A program made the translations under genes and the position numbers. The notes under the pieces are model-generated. The model made no database searches. It had not been told where the DNA came from and saw nothing but the letters and a program-made list of their open reading frames with translations. A stretch of 64,000 nucleotides of DNA from Candidatus Hoaglandella endobia. GTDB taxonomy: Bacteria > Pseudomonadota > Gammaproteobacteria > Enterobacterales > Enterobacteriaceae. Shown one piece after another: positions 1-11,889 of the stretch. The DNA lies in NCBI RefSeq assembly GCF_900044015.1, contig NZ_LN999835.1, forward strand, positions 398,365 through 462,364. Reading direction: 5' to 3'. Position 1 is the first letter of the stretch. Every line of letters begins with the position of its first letter.

Positions 1-1126
1 GATGGTACTTAACTGCTTGGTTAGATAATTCAGCCATATCTCCTAACACCATAACCCGATAACCAGGCATCTCCGAGAGCACCTGCGCAGCAACAGTCAT
101 CGAGCTAACATTGGCGTTATAGCTGTCATCCAGCAGCAGCTGTCCAGCACCGAGCGGAATAGGAAATAGACGTCCTGGCACAGCGCGTAGCTGTATTAGT
201 CCGTCATGTACCGCCGACAGCGGTGCCCCAACTGATAGTGCCAACGCACTAGCGGCCAATGCATTGGCAATATTATGCTGTCCATGCAGAGGTAACTGCA
301 CTTGACATTCTCCCGCAGGACAGTGCAGCTTAAAATTTAATCCCTGCTGATTGCTTCTAATGTTAGTAGCATAAAAATCCACGCCGTAGGAGGGATTTAC
401 GGCGAAGCGCCAGATTGCCTTATGCCCAATTACCTGCTTCCAATATGACCAAGCATTGCTGTCAGCATTGATAATTACGCGTCCGCTAGTAGGTAATCTA
501 CCAAAAATTTCACCCTTAGCCTGTACTACGCCTGATAGAGAACCAAAACCAGCCAAGTGTGCTACGGACAGATTATTGACCAGCGCAGTTTCTGGCCGGA
601 CTAAATCGGTAGTCCAGGCAATCTCACCATGATGGTTAGCACCAAGCTCGATTACTGCAAAATTATGCTCCAGTGTTAGGCGCAGTAGAGTTAGTGATAC
701 GCCAATATCGTTATTAAAATTCTTTTCGGTTGCTAGTACCTGTCCACATTGCCGTAAAATAGCAGCAGTCATCTCTTTAACTGAAGTTTTACCAGAAGAT
801 CCTGTCAGGGCTACCACTCTTGCCTTAGCTTTCTGGCGCATCCAGGCACCTAACAGCGCCAAAGCTCGGCGCGTATCGGAAACGATTAGCTGCGGCACTT
901 TCAGAGGTAGACGGCGGTTAACCAATAGTGCTGCAGCGCCATAAGCAACCGCCTTTGCGGCAAAATCATGGGCATCAAAGTGTTTTCCCTTGAGAGCAAT
1001 GAATAAATGACCCTCGTCGACGTAAGAAAAACGAGAATCTGTAGTGACCGAGAGTACGGTATAGTCTTCGCCTATTCTTTCGGCATTCAGTACAGGTGCG
1101 ATGTCACTTAGGTTAAAAGGAATCAT
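1..1126 (-). CDS. murF: UDP-MurNAc-tripeptide D-Ala-D-Ala ligase MurF (partial)
   Basis: Adds D-Ala-D-Ala to UDP-MurNAc-tripeptide, the last cytoplasmic step of the peptidoglycan precursor. The minus-strand frame starts at ATG 1126 (MIPFNLSDIAPVLNAERIGE) and stays open to the left edge, giving about 375 residues of the usual 452; the C-terminus lies outside the window. The Mur-ligase P-loop is visible as TGSSGKTSVKEM, followed by a conserved ELGANHHGE segment and the central-domain motif LLLDDSYNANVSSM. Only two bases separate it from the murE stop, so the two are surely cotranscribed in the mur/fts cluster. Confidence 0.95.
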   Translation of the reverse strand, partial: MIPFNLSDIAPVLNAERIGEDYTVLSVTTDSRFSYVDEGHLFIALKGKHFDAHDFAAKAVAYGAAALLVNRRLPLKVPQLIVSDTRRALALLGAWMRQKAKARVVALTGSSGKTSVKEMTAAILRQCGQVLATEKNFNNDIGVSLTLLRLTLEHNFAVIELGANHHGEIAWTTDLVRPETALVNNLSVAHLAGFGSLSGVVQAKGEIFGRLPTSGRVIINADSNAWSYWKQVIGHKAIWRFAVNPSYGVDFYATNIRSNQQGLNFKLHCPAGECQVQLPLHGQHNIANALAASALALSVGAPLSAVHDGLIQLRAVPGRLFPIPLGAGQLLLDDSYNANVSSMTVAAQVLSEMPGYRVMVLGDMAELSNQAVKYH

Positions 1127-1128
1127 TT

Positions 1129-2619
1129 TTACTTCTCTCCTAATAGACATGCGACAGTAGTGCGGTCGGAGTAATGCAGCCGCTGTTGGCCAATAATTTG
1201 ATAATTTTCATGGCCTTTGCCTGCTACAAGTATCAAATCTGTAGGGGCAGCTTGCATGATAGCACTGGTCACAGCTTCAGTACGACCAGAGATCGTCTGC
1301 GCGCCGTCCGCATCCAGTAGGCCGCTTAGAATATCGTTTATGATATCCTGCGACACTTCATTGCGGGGGTTATCGTCAGTAATGATTACCTGATCAGCAT
1401 ACTTTTCGGCAATAGCACCCATAAGTGGTCGTTTTACCTTATCACGATCGCCTCCGCAGCCGAATACGCACCATAGTTTACCGTGGCAATGTAACCTAGC
1501 CGCCTTAAGCGCTTTTTCCAGCGCATCAGGAGTATGAGCGTAATCTACCAATACTGTTGGTTGTCTATCAACATGAAATATTTCCATCCGACCGCATACT
1601 GACTGCAGATTGCTAGTAGTAGCCAGTAAAGCAGGTAGCGGATAATCTAGTGCCAGCAATGTTGCTAGCGCTAAAAGTAAATTGTTAACGTTGAATTCGC
1701 CTACTAATTGGCTATATAGTAATCCTGTACCCCAACTTGAACGGAATGAAATTTCCGTGCCGTGCGCGTGATAATGTACCTTATCGGCACAGAGCCAGTT
1801 TCCTTTCCATAAAGTAGGTAAATCGCCACTGATTGATACTGCTACCGCCTGTGGTAGTTGTTCTAACCAGCGCCTACCGGTTGCGTCGTCGGCATTTATA
1901 ATACGCTGGACAACATCCAACTCGTTAAATAAACGCCATTTTGCCGCTTCGTACTGCACCATATCACAATGGTAATCCAAATGATCGATACTTAGATTGG
2001 TAAAAACCGCGGCAGCAAAATGCAAATGGCTAACCCGATGTTGCACCAGACCGTGGGACGATACTTCTATTGCCGCTAAACTAGCACCCTGGTTTTTTAA
2101 ACTAGCAAGCAACTGTTGAATTTCTACAGGTGAACCAGTGGTATTAGTTGCTGCTGTATTATTAATCTGCCCAATAATACCTTTTCCCACGGTGCCCATG
2201 ACTGCGCTTACTTTGCCTAACAGATGCGTCCATTGAGCTAATAGATGGGTAGTCGTGGTTTTACCGTTGGTTCCGGTCACGCCAATTAAGTGTAATGTGC
2301 GGGAAGGTTCGCCATAAAATCGGCCTGCTAACACTGAAAGAAGCTCATTCAGCCGACGGAGATAAATAACCGGCACGCCGTGCAAAATACTAATTTTAAC
2401 TTCTTCGGTATCATCTTCTGATTGTGCAACAACAGCAGCAACTCCTTGCGAGATAGCCTGAAGAATATAGCGCCGTCCGTCCGTCTTATGACCGGCGACG
2501 GCTATAAACACATCGCCTGTAGCTGCGGTACGGCTGTCTAGCGTCATTTCCCTCAACACTTGATCTGGAGCTTCAGGCACCCAGGGGGCTAGTAACTCAC
2601 GCAAATTACGATCGTTCAC
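1129..2619 (-). CDS. murE: UDP-MurNAc-L-Ala-D-Glu:meso-DAP ligase MurE
   Basis: Adds meso-diaminopimelate to UDP-MurNAc-dipeptide in the cytoplasm. The 496-residue product matches the normal length (495 in E. coli). It has the ATP-binding motif [12 protein letters not shown] near residue 115 and the DNPRNE motif near 415 that selects meso-DAP over lysine, so the wall should be DAP-type. The start overlaps the ftsI stop by four bases (ATGA type), indicating translational coupling. Retained dapB in this window is consistent with a local DAP supply. No truncation or frameshift is seen. Confidence 0.97.
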   Translation of the reverse strand: MNDRNLRELLAPWVPEAPDQVLREMTLDSRTAATGDVFIAVAGHKTDGRRYILQAISQGVAAVVAQSEDDTEEVKISILHGVPVIYLRRLNELLSVLAGRFYGEPSRTLHLIGVTGTNGKTTTTHLLAQWTHLLGKVSAVMGTVGKGIIGQINNTAATNTTGSPVEIQQLLASLKNQGASLAAIEVSSHGLVQHRVSHLHFAAAVFTNLSIDHLDYHCDMVQYEAAKWRLFNELDVVQRIINADDATGRRWLEQLPQAVAVSISGDLPTLWKGNWLCADKVHYHAHGTEISFRSSWGTGLLYSQLVGEFNVNNLLLALATLLALDYPLPALLATTSNLQSVCGRMEIFHVDRQPTVLVDYAHTPDALEKALKAARLHCHGKLWCVFGCGGDRDKVKRPLMGAIAEKYADQVIITDDNPRNEVSQDIINDILSGLLDADGAQTISGRTEAVTSAIMQAAPTDLILVAGKGHENYQIIGQQRLHYSDRTTVACLLGEK

Positions 2620-4394
2620 CTGATATCTCTTTTAGCTTTTAGCTTATTAATAACTATGCTAGTTTTTTCTTTAGTATGCGGCAGAGCATCTGGCTCAATA
2701 TTCACTGAGCGCAGAATACCACCCATGATGGAGCTAAACACCGGCGCAGATACTGTTCCTCCATAGTATTTGCCGCCCTTAGGATCATTTATCACAACCA
2801 CCAGTGCAAAACGTGGGTTACTTGCCGGCGCAACACCGGCAGTATAAGCAATATATTTATTGATGTAGTTGCCGTTCTGGCCTAATTTTTTAGCGGTACC
2901 AGTCTTAATCGCGATGCGATAGCCTTTTATGGGGGGGGTATTGGTGGTGCCCCCTGCAGGCAATGTCACGCTTTCCATCATATGGACCACGGTACGCACC
3001 AGCGGTTCAGGGAACAACCTCTTTCCTGCTACTGGCATATCGACCCGGGTAATAGACAACGGGCGCAACATACCCATCCCGCCAATGATGGCATATACTC
3101 GTGCTAACTGTAACGGCGTTACCATTAAACCGTAACCGTAAGAGAAGGCAGCCCTTTCCATATCTGACCAACGTTGTTTTTTGGGTAATAAACCACGACT
3201 TTCCCCGATTAATCCCAAATTAGTTGTTTTACCTAATCCAAAACGTGAGTAAGTTTCTACCAGTGCTGAGGACGGCATTGCTGCCGCTAATTTAGATACT
3301 CCTACATTACTAGATTTTTGTAAAATACCGGTTACAGTCAACTCAGCATAACGCGATACATCCTTAATGTAATGACTATTAATCATGTATGGTAGCGTAT
3401 TAAGTACACTATTTTTTTTTACTACTCCGCGTTGCATAGCGGTCATTATTACCATCGGTTTTACCGTTGAACCTGGTTCGAAACTATCAGTAATAGCGCG
3501 GTTACGCATCATATCTATAGTGGTACCGGTAAGATTATTAGGGTTATAAGAGGGACTATTAGCCATAGCTAGAACTTCTCCGGTATTGACATCAACTAAT
3601 ACTGCAGTGCCCGATTTGGCTTTATTAAAAGCCACCCCATCATTAAGTTTTCTATACACTAAATTTTGTAGTCTTGCATCGATACTTAATACTAGATTGT
3701 GTGCCTCCTGACTATTTACAGAAGAGATATCCTCGATGACACGATCAAAGCGATCTTTACGTATCGTGCGTTCGCCTGGATAACCAGTCAACCACTGGTT
3801 GAAACTCTTTTCAATGCCCTCTATTCCTTGACTATCAATATTAGTAATACCAATAAGATGTGCTGTTATTTGGGTAGTAGGATAATAACGACGTGACTCC
3901 TGACGTAAGTAGATACCGGGCAGTTTAAGTTTGTTGATATAATCGCTAATAGTAGGATTTATCTGGCGTGCTAAATAAATAAAACGCCCTTCAGGATTTG
4001 CCTTCTTAAGGCGCGAGTATAGCTGGCCTAGGGGGATGGAAAGAGCGCCGGAAAGAGCCTTCCAGCGACTGTCGAAGTTGATACCTCCTTGATCTTTAAG
4101 TTCTTTTAAATCGGCCCAAATAGCGTTAACTGGTACACTAACTGCTAATGGTCGACCGGCACGATCACTGATCATACCGCGTGCAGTAGATACCTGCTGT
4201 ACGCGTAAGGAACGCATATCACCTTCGTGTACCAGTAGTTGTGAATTAATAACTTGTAAATAAGCAACCCGCAGTATCAACCCAAATAGCGCGAGCAGAA
4301 TAAAACAGCACAGCAATGCAAAACGCCAGCTAACAAAGCTGATCTTAATCTCCTGATGCTTCATCTTTTTTATTGTGCGTGTGACGACTGTCAT
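2616..4394 (-). CDS. ftsI: Septal peptidoglycan transpeptidase PBP3 (FtsI)
   Basis: Class B penicillin-binding protein that crosslinks septal peptidoglycan. The 592 residues hold a short cytoplasmic tail, one membrane segment (about residues 24-46), a pedestal domain, and a transpeptidase domain with the active-site serine in GSTVKP (near residue 310), the SSN motif and KTGTAKK. E. coli FtsI has 588 residues. It sits 25 bases after ftsL and overlaps murE, the usual mra cluster order. The C-terminal tail is divergent, as expected for a region processed in relatives. An eight-G run on the plus strand at 2931-2938 lies inside the coding region without breaking the frame. Confidence 0.96.
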   Translation of the reverse strand: MTVVTRTIKKMKHQEIKISFVSWRFALLCCFILLALFGLILRVAYLQVINSQLLVHEGDMRSLRVQQVSTARGMISDRAGRPLAVSVPVNAIWADLKELKDQGGINFDSRWKALSGALSIPLGQLYSRLKKANPEGRFIYLARQINPTISDYINKLKLPGIYLRQESRRYYPTTQITAHLIGITNIDSQGIEGIEKSFNQWLTGYPGERTIRKDRFDRVIEDISSVNSQEAHNLVLSIDARLQNLVYRKLNDGVAFNKAKSGTAVLVDVNTGEVLAMANSPSYNPNNLTGTTIDMMRNRAITDSFEPGSTVKPMVIMTAMQRGVVKKNSVLNTLPYMINSHYIKDVSRYAELTVTGILQKSSNVGVSKLAAAMPSSALVETYSRFGLGKTTNLGLIGESRGLLPKKQRWSDMERAAFSYGYGLMVTPLQLARVYAIIGGMGMLRPLSITRVDMPVAGKRLFPEPLVRTVVHMMESVTLPAGGTTNTPPIKGYRIAIKTGTAKKLGQNGNYINKYIAYTAGVAPASNPRFALVVVINDPKGGKYYGGTVSAPVFSSIMGGILRSVNIEPDALPHTKEKTSIVINKLKAKRDIR

Positions 4395-4419
4395 CTAGCG
4401 TGAACAATTCATAAGCAAA

Positions 4420-4740
4420 TTACGGTTGAACCACAATATGTTCTTTCGACTGATCTACATACTGCATTTTTAGTTGCTCAGTTGCGATATGCTCTATGCC
4501 GCTGTGACCTCCTAGCGTATTTTCTTCCAAAATCAAATTTCGCCATTCGATATCTAACAAATTTTGCTCTAGCCCTATCTGTTCCCGCTCGGCAGTCAGT
4601 CGGCGGGTCTGATAAGTAGTTGTTATTACCAAAATTGCAGAAATTAACACTGAGATCAACAGCAGCAGCGGTAATTTATCGTATCTTAGTAAGTCACTAC
4701 CTATTATAGAGGTAAGTCTATGTCGTTTATTACCAATCAT
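4420..4740 (-). CDS. ftsL: Cell division protein FtsL
   Basis: Small bitopic divisome protein that pairs with FtsB and FtsQ. The 106 residues (121 in E. coli; the cytoplasmic N-terminus is shorter) contain one transmembrane helix around residues 23-41 and a periplasmic coiled coil that keeps the conserved [19 protein letters not shown] stretch. The start overlaps rsmH by four bases, so coupling is likely. Confidence 0.93.
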   Translation of the reverse strand: MIGNKRHRLTSIIGSDLLRYDKLPLLLLISVLISAILVITTTYQTRRLTAEREQIGLEQNLLDIEWRNLILEENTLGGHSGIEHIATEQLKMQYVDQSKEHIVVQP

Positions 4741-5678
4741 AAAGCCAGTTTTTCAGCACAGCGTAACACCGAACTACGTGCACGCGGGTTATCATTTATC
4801 TCCTGCGCCGAAGGATGCATTTTCCCTACTGCTTTTAGTATCCTTTTATTCGGATACAGCTGTGCTATTTGGATTTCTGTAAGCGATAATCCAACAGGTA
4901 CCTGCGGCCAGCTACTGTGCTGGCGGATAAAATGTTTTACTAATCTATCTTCTAATGAATGGAAGCTTATCACAGATAACCTACCACCGGGTGCTAATAC
5001 TTCTAATGCGCCATTTAGCGCCTGTTTAATCTCTTCTAGCTCGCTATTTATATAAATACGGATGGCCTGGAAAGTGCGCGTAGCCGGATGTTTATGCTTG
5101 TCTTGAAACGGGCTAGCATTGGCAACTAACGCTGCAAGTTCGCGGGTACGTGTTATCGGTTGCTGCTGATTTTGTAGAAAAATAGCTTTCGCGATGCGTT
5201 TAGCAAAGCGCTCCTCTCCGAATGTTTTTAACACCCAAGCAATATCTTCTGTGCTCGCTTGTACCAACCATTGTGCAGCCGACTGACCGCGCGTATTATC
5301 CATACGCATATCTAATGGCCCATCACACATAAATGAAAAACCGCGCCGCGGATCTTCAATCTGCGGTGATGACACGCCCAAATCAAATATAATTCCTTTG
5401 ATACTTCCCAACAAATTCCATTGGTTCATGTAATCAGAAATGGCAGAGAATGGTCCATGAATAATAGTAAAACGCGGATCTTTTATAGCCCGCGCTGCAT
5501 CGATAGCTTCTGGATCTCTGTCGATAGCAAACAATCGCCCTTTATCATTAAGATTTGATAAAATCAAACGGGAGTGACCGCCGCGTCCGAAGGTTCCATC
5601 AAGATATATGCTGTCTGGTCGAATATTTAGATAATTAACCGCTTTATCCAGTAATACGGTAGTATGTTTATAATTCAT
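4737..5678 (-). CDS. rsmH: 16S rRNA (cytosine1402-N4)-methyltransferase RsmH
   Basis: SAM-dependent methyltransferase acting on C1402 of 16S rRNA. It has 313 residues, as in E. coli, starting [14 protein letters not shown], with the SAM-binding glycine motif [10 protein letters not shown] near residue 30 and the conserved FDLGVSSPQ motif. It is the first gene of the division/wall cluster here; mraZ, which normally precedes it, is absent and replaced by an AT-rich spacer. Transcription must begin in or beyond that spacer. Confidence 0.96.
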   Translation of the reverse strand: MNYKHTTVLLDKAVNYLNIRPDSIYLDGTFGRGGHSRLILSNLNDKGRLFAIDRDPEAIDAARAIKDPRFTIIHGPFSAISDYMNQWNLLGSIKGIIFDLGVSSPQIEDPRRGFSFMCDGPLDMRMDNTRGQSAAQWLVQASTEDIAWVLKTFGEERFAKRIAKAIFLQNQQQPITRTRELAALVANASPFQDKHKHPATRTFQAIRIYINSELEEIKQALNGALEVLAPGGRLSVISFHSLEDRLVKHFIRQHSSWPQVPVGLSLTEIQIAQLYPNKRILKAVGKMHPSAQEINDNPRARSSVLRCAEKLAL

Positions 5679-7560
<1,882 letters not shown>

Positions 7561-7588
7561 GGTAAATTGGGAAGGGACATTAAAGGGC

Positions 7589-8989
7589 ATGGGTAAATCT
7601 TTATATCAAAAACTATATGATGCACACGTGGTCTATGAGGCTAAGAACGAAACTCCGATTCTGTATATTGATCGCCATTTAGTACACGAGGTTACTTCTC
7701 CCCAAGCGTTCGATGGTTTACGCGCTCAGGGACGCACAGTCAGGCAGCCAGAAAAAACTTTTGCCACAATGGATCATAATGTATCTACCCAAACCAAAGA
7801 CATCAATGCTTGCGGCAAAATGGCTCGTATTCAGATGCAAGAACTTATAAAAAACTGCGCTGAATTCGGAGTGCAGCTATATGACCTAAATCATCCTTAC
7901 CAAGGTATTGTGCACGTCATAGGCCCTGAGCAGGGCATGACGCTGCCTGGTATGACCATCGTCTGCGGCGATTCACATACTTCTACCCATGGCGCGTTTG
8001 GCGCGCTGGCGTTCGGTATTGGTACCTCAGAAGTCGAGCATGTTTTGGCGACGCAAACTCTCAAACAGGGTAAGGCCAAGTCAATGAAAGTTGACGTAAC
8101 CAGTAAACCTGCACCTGGTATAACTGCTAAAGATATTGTGCTATCGATCATCGGTAGAATTGGCTCTGCAGGCGGCACTAGCCATGTTATAGAATTTAGC
8201 GGCGAAGCAGTGAGCGCGCTTAGTATGGAGGGCCGTATGACGCTTTGTAATATGGCGATCGAAATGGGTGCTAAAGCAGGCCTAGTAGCGCCGGACGAAA
8301 AGACATACGAATATCTGCAGAATAGACAATTTGCCCCCAAAGGAAAAGATTGGCACCAGGCATTGTTATATTGGAGTACGCTAAAATCAGATGTTGACGC
8401 ACAATTTGACACATTATTTACGCTGGATGCTCGCGATATTGCACCCCAAGTTACTTGGGGGACCAATCCTGGTCAGGTTATTGCTGTTAACCAGGTCATT
8501 CCGTCACCGGAATCGTTCAGTGACCTAGTGGAGCGTAATTCAGCTGCAAAGGCGTTGGCGTATATGGATTTACAGCCAGGTATTCGTCTGACTGATGTAA
8601 CTATCGATAAGGCTTTTATCGGCTCTTGTACGAACTCACGTATCGAAGATTTGCGCGCCGCCGCCGCTGTTGCCCTTGGTAGACATGTTGCCCCTGGAGT
8701 GCAGGCCATTGTGGTACCAGGATCAGGCCCGGTAAAAAAGCAAGCGGAGGCTGAAGGGCTGGACAAAATCTTTCTAGAAGCTGGTTTTGAATGGCGCTTG
8801 CCCGGCTGTTCAATGTGTTTAGCAATGAATAACGACCGTCTTAATCCAGGTGAGCGCTGTGCTTCAACTAGTAACCGTAACTTTGAAGGTCGTCAGGGCC
8901 GTGGCGGGCGTACCCATTTATTGAGCCCGGCAATGGCTGCAGCTGCGGCAGTAGCAGGCCGTTTCGCCGATATTCGTGATTTAAATTAA
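7589..8989 (+). CDS. leuC: 3-isopropylmalate dehydratase large subunit LeuC
   Basis: Aconitase-family subunit that isomerises 2- to 3-isopropylmalate together with LeuD. The 466 residues equal the E. coli length. The 4Fe-4S cysteine ligands are visible in IGSCTNSR (near residue 345) and GCSMC (near 406). It lies 28 bases after leuB in the same operon. The frame is intact. Confidence 0.97.
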   Translation: MGKSLYQKLYDAHVVYEAKNETPILYIDRHLVHEVTSPQAFDGLRAQGRTVRQPEKTFATMDHNVSTQTKDINACGKMARIQMQELIKNCAEFGVQLYDLNHPYQGIVHVIGPEQGMTLPGMTIVCGDSHTSTHGAFGALAFGIGTSEVEHVLATQTLKQGKAKSMKVDVTSKPAPGITAKDIVLSIIGRIGSAGGTSHVIEFSGEAVSALSMEGRMTLCNMAIEMGAKAGLVAPDEKTYEYLQNRQFAPKGKDWHQALLYWSTLKSDVDAQFDTLFTLDARDIAPQVTWGTNPGQVIAVNQVIPSPESFSDLVERNSAAKALAYMDLQPGIRLTDVTIDKAFIGSCTNSRIEDLRAAAAVALGRHVAPGVQAIVVPGSGPVKKQAEAEGLDKIFLEAGFEWRLPGCSMCLAMNNDRLNPGERCASTSNRNFEGRQGRGGRTHLLSPAMAAAAAVAGRFADIRDLN

Positions 8990-9019
8990 GGAAATAAATT
9001 GGTAAGGAAATAAATTGGT
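8988..9019 (+). repeat. 16-bp perfect tandem duplication at leuC/leuD junction
   Basis: Two perfect head-to-tail copies of AAGGAAATAAATTGGT occupy 8988-9003 and 9004-9019, starting within the leuC stop codon and ending at the leuD ATG. Each copy carries an AAGGAA Shine-Dalgarno core, so leuD now has a spare upstream ribosome site. A perfect duplication implies a recent event. Confidence 0.97.
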
Positions 9020-9625
9020 ATGGCTAAAAAATTTAATCAACATACTGGCATCGTAGTGCCGTTAGACAACGCGAACGTGGATACTGATGCTATAATTCCC
9101 AAGCAATTCCTACAAAAAATGACCCGCAGTGGTTTTGGTCAGCATTTATTTAACGACTGGCGTTTTCTAGATGCTGCTGGACAGCAGCCTAATCCAGATT
9201 TTGTGCTTAATCAGCCGTGCTATCGCGGTGCTAGTATTTTGTTAACTCGTGAAAACTTCGGGTGTGGCTCTTCGCGAGAGCACGCACCTTGGGCATTAAC
9301 TGATTATGGTTTTCATGCGGTGATAGCCCCGAGTTTTGCTGATATTTTTTATAGTAATAGTTTAAACAATCAATTGCTACCTATTACGCTGCAAGAAGAA
9401 GAAGTAGATGAGCTTTTTGCGCTAGTTAAAGATCACGCAGGCATGACTTTTACTATCAATCTGGAAAAACAGCAGGTGCTAGCCGGCAATAAAGTCTATT
9501 CGTTTGAGATAGATAGTTTTAGTCGCCACTGCATGATCAATGGCCTAGACAGCATCGGTTTAACTATGATGCATGAAGACGCGATCAGTCAGTATGAAAA
9601 ATGCCAGTCAGCGTTTTTAAACTGA
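9020..9625 (+). CDS. leuD: 3-isopropylmalate dehydratase small subunit LeuD
   Basis: Swivel-domain partner of LeuC in the isomerisation of isopropylmalate. The 201 residues match the E. coli length and keep the [12 protein letters not shown] substrate-recognition loop near residue 76. The ATG at 9020 sits directly after a duplicated ribosome-site segment, with AAGGAA ten bases upstream. It is the last gene of leuBCD and converges on traT. Confidence 0.97.
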   Translation: MAKKFNQHTGIVVPLDNANVDTDAIIPKQFLQKMTRSGFGQHLFNDWRFLDAAGQQPNPDFVLNQPCYRGASILLTRENFGCGSSREHAPWALTDYGFHAVIAPSFADIFYSNSLNNQLLPITLQEEEVDELFALVKDHAGMTFTINLEKQQVLAGNKVYSFEIDSFSRHCMINGLDSIGLTMMHEDAISQYEKCQSAFLN

Positions 9626-9704
9626 CTAAAAGCATATCCGTATCCGTAATTTTATAATCACTCAGGCAGGAAGGAAAAAACTACAAAAAGATATATTTTA
9701 GAAC

Positions 9705-9748
9705 AACAAAATAAAAAAAATTAAAGAAGCCCAACTATAGATTGGGCT
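9705..9748 (-). terminator. Rho-independent terminator of traT
   Basis: Plus-strand arms AGCCCAA (9728-9734) and TTGGGCT (9742-9748) form a seven-pair stem with a seven-base loop. On the minus strand it is followed by a T-rich tract. The stem lies within the last codons and stop of traT. Confidence 0.7.
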
Positions 9749-10470
9749 AACTGATCTTCAAGTACAGGCTTAGCTTCATCAAATTTTAGATTAACTTTAT
9801 TAGCAATAGAAACAATGCGAGTCTGATATTTATTATGCTGATTACCTGTCTCTATGCTAGTATGTACTTTATTTCCTAAAGCCCCCTGTCTTAGGGTTGT
9901 CTTGTTTAATGTTTGTACCTTAGTACAATTTATTATGCGTTCAGCAATCTGTACATCAGTAATCATTGTATAATTAATATCTTCAATAAGGGCATCTGCT
10001 ACAGTTCCAGCTAGTCCAGCTACCAGTCCTACACCTAATACTGCACCTATAGAATTATTATTATAGCCGGCTATACCAGCTCCTATAGCCATTCCTGTTA
10101 AGCTACTACTACTTTCAAAACCACTTTGCAAACAGCCTTGAGCATCCCTCAATTCTATTTTATCCGCCTTAAGCACATTCGCTTGAATCCAGTAGTGTGC
10201 CGTACTTGGCATCTTTACTATTTTATACCCCTTCATACGTAAAGCATGAGATATCTTGCTTTGCAAAGCGCTCATATCCTTATCAGAGGTATTTTTAATT
10301 TGCAGATACACGGTCCGATTACTAGATGGCTCAAGAAAAATGGTTTCACTCATCTTAGTTTTTACTTCTAGATTACGTTTCTTGATTGCTGTATTCATAG
10401 CACTACAACCGGATAAAAAAAGCATAATACTGATAACTAGAGCTGCCACAATACTTTTATTTATCATCAT
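9721..10470 (-). CDS. traT: TraT-type outer membrane lipoprotein (surface exclusion / serum resistance)
   Basis: TraT of F-like plasmids is an outer membrane lipoprotein that blocks mating-pair formation and raises resistance to complement. The 249 residues (244 in F TraT) start with a lipoprotein signal ending in the lipobox LSGC, with the lipidated cysteine at residue 22. Conserved family stretches follow: [44 protein letters not shown], a glycine-rich hydrophobic region (about 125-160), [14 protein letters not shown] and [12 protein letters not shown]. Two adjacent ATGs compete for the start; the second (10467) has better spacing to AAGGA. No other transfer gene is nearby. Retention with an open frame and a terminator suggests use, perhaps at the host or co-symbiont interface; that role is inference. 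Confidence 0.92.
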   Translation of the reverse strand: MMINKSIVAALVISIMLFLSGCSAMNTAIKKRNLEVKTKMSETIFLEPSSNRTVYLQIKNTSDKDMSALQSKISHALRMKGYKIVKMPSTAHYWIQANVLKADKIELRDAQGCLQSGFESSSSLTGMAIGAGIAGYNNNSIGAVLGVGLVAGLAGTVADALIEDINYTMITDVQIAERIINCTKVQTLNKTTLRQGALGNKVHTSIETGNQHNKYQTRIVSIANKVNLKFDEAKPVLEDQLAQSIVGLL

Positions 10471-10814
10471 TGTTTCCTTTATTTTTTTAATTCTTATTTA
10501 AAATAATTTCTTTTTTTAAATAAGAATTTTCTGTACTATGTTTTAATTAATTAAAATTTATATTTATATTGAAAATATGATCATAAATTTATAAAATGTT
10601 ACATATAGCATTATAAATAATGCTATTAATAATAAAGATAAAATATTTATAAGTGTTATATTGCGCTTAAATTTTTACCCGTATTTTTATTTTTTTTTAT
10701 TTCAACTAGTATATTTTTTATCTTAACCCATTAAAATAAATCAAATATTTTTATATATTAAGATATAACTTGATGTTATTAGATATGCTAATCTAAAATC
10801 TAATTAGATTAGAT

Positions 10815-10838
10815 AGATATGCTTAGATATGCTTAGAT
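10815..10838 (+). repeat. 10-bp tandem duplication in spacer
   Basis: AGATATGCTT occurs twice head to tail (10815-10824, 10825-10834) and a third partial copy, AGAT, follows. Confidence 0.9.
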
Positions 10839-10874
10839 TATAAACACACAATGTGATAAATTGATTAAGATGAG

Positions 10875-10985
10875 AAGTGCAGCAGTTACCCTGTAACTAT
10901 CAGACAATTATATCTAATGACAAAGTCATATTATGACTATTTTTGTTTTAGCACATGATTACGTTTTAGTAACTGCACTTTTTTT
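10875..10985 (+). ncRNA. Candidate small structured RNA, unidentified
   Basis: AAGTGCA (10875-10881) and GTTAC (10885-10889) pair with GTAAC (10969-10973) and TGCACTT (10974-10980), leaving a three-base bulge, and the 3' arm runs into a T run ending at 10985. Inside lies a second hairpin, AGTCAT/ATGACT at about 10924-10938, followed by TATTTTTG. This is the shape of a terminator-ended transcript of about 110 bases. I could not match it to any sRNA I know, and no promoter is clear. It might be only a decayed locus. Confidence 0.3.
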
Positions 10986-11039
10986 ATGATCTATCCAGAT
11001 TAAATAAAATTAGGATATACCTTAGTAGGGATTTCTTTT

Positions 11040-11060
11040 AAGAAAGAAATAAGAAAGAAA
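11040..11060 (+). repeat. 11-bp tandem duplication downstream of DUF2076 gene
   Basis: AAGAAAGAAAT at 11040-11050 is followed by AAGAAAGAAA at 11051-11060, just past the stop of the minus-strand gene at 11066. Confidence 0.8.
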
Positions 11061-11065
11061 ATGGA

Positions 11066-11785
11066 TTAAATAAATCCATCATCGTCATTGCTGAAGTCAT
11101 CAGTATCTAAATCGTCATTGCTGAAGTCAGCAGTATCTAATTTGTTATTAGACAGAGCATCATTTTGATCAAAAAAATGACTTTCAGAAACTTTGTTAAA
11201 GATATCTAGATTACAAGCATCAAAATCTTGAGTTAATAACAAACCACTATCTTCTACAAACGACGTAGTAGGATCATCAATCATATTAATGATCTCGCGA
11301 TAGGATGAGTGGTGAAACATATGAGTAAGCATATTTCCCAAAACCACACCGCTAGCTACGCCGGCAGCAGTCTGCAAAGCACCGGACATAAAACTGCCAC
11401 CACGTGGTATATTATTGGAGCACTGTGGCTGTATTATATTGTAGCCAGCCGATGCAAGCGTTGGTTGTGGCGATGGTGGCGATGAATGAAAACGACAACG
11501 ACCAAACAACCAGCTGAGAAAACCTCTGCCTCTGCTGGCCTGTTGTTGGGCTGCCTGCAACTGGGCAACTTTGTTTTGCAACTGCTGCACCTGCTGATTA
11601 AGCCGATTCAGTGCTGCCTCCTGAATCAATATCGACTGCGCCATATAATAAGGCGCCGCAGGCTGTTGCTGAATAAATTTCTGAATATGCTGATCTGCCT
11701 CAGAATCCCGCGACCTTGAGCTTTGCTCAACCTGTTTCAGACGGTTAAATAGTCCTTCTATTAGACGTTGCTCTTCAGCTTGCAT
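11066..11785 (-). CDS. DUF2076 domain protein, envelope-associated, function unknown
   Basis: The N-terminal half (MQAEEQRLIEGLFNRLKQVE, then QPAAPYYMAQSILIQEAAL and a glutamine-rich coiled coil to about residue 85) matches the DUF2076 family of enterobacterial proteins of unknown function. An SRGRGFLSWLFG segment and a glycine/alanine-rich stretch (about 125-155) follow, with no clear signal peptide. The last 60 residues are acidic, and the final 20 are a tandem repeat of a ten-residue unit around DTADFSNDDL, encoded by a 30-bp duplication. Together with traT it forms a small accessory island between leuD and fmt. No function is proposed. Confidence 0.8.
   Translation of the reverse strand: MQAEEQRLIEGLFNRLKQVEQSSRSRDSEADQHIQKFIQQQPAAPYYMAQSILIQEAALNRLNQQVQQLQNKVAQLQAAQQQASRGRGFLSWLFGRCRFHSSPPSPQPTLASAGYNIIQPQCSNNIPRGGSFMSGALQTAAGVASGVVLGNMLTHMFHHSSYREIINMIDDPTTSFVEDSGLLLTQDFDACNLDIFNKVSESHFFDQNDALSNNKLDTADFSNDDLDTDDFSNDDDGFI
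11081..11140 (-). repeat. 30-bp in-frame tandem duplication in DUF2076 gene
   Basis: The segments 11081-11110 and 11111-11140 are direct repeats differing at one base (11100 T, 11130 G). Because 30 is a multiple of three, the frame is kept and the protein gains a second acidic D-FSNDD unit at its C-terminus. Confidence 0.95.
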
Positions 11786-11889
11786 AATTCACGCTCCTAT
11801 TCTAAATATTGTAGGCAATACCAGAAAAAGAATGATGATACATAAAACAGAAAAACTAACTAACTGCCAATAAACGCCGAAGAAAAAGA

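Larger units (their letters stand above)
10471..11065. other. AT-rich spacer with a possible structured RNA
   Basis: About 595 bases without a convincing gene lie between two minus-strand genes. The left two thirds is simple AT-rich sequence. A 10-bp unit AGATATGCTT is perfectly repeated in tandem at 10815-10824 and 10825-10834. A long-range inverted repeat followed by a T run occupies 10875-10985 (listed separately), and an 11-bp tandem repeat sits at 11040-11060. Confidence 0.6.
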
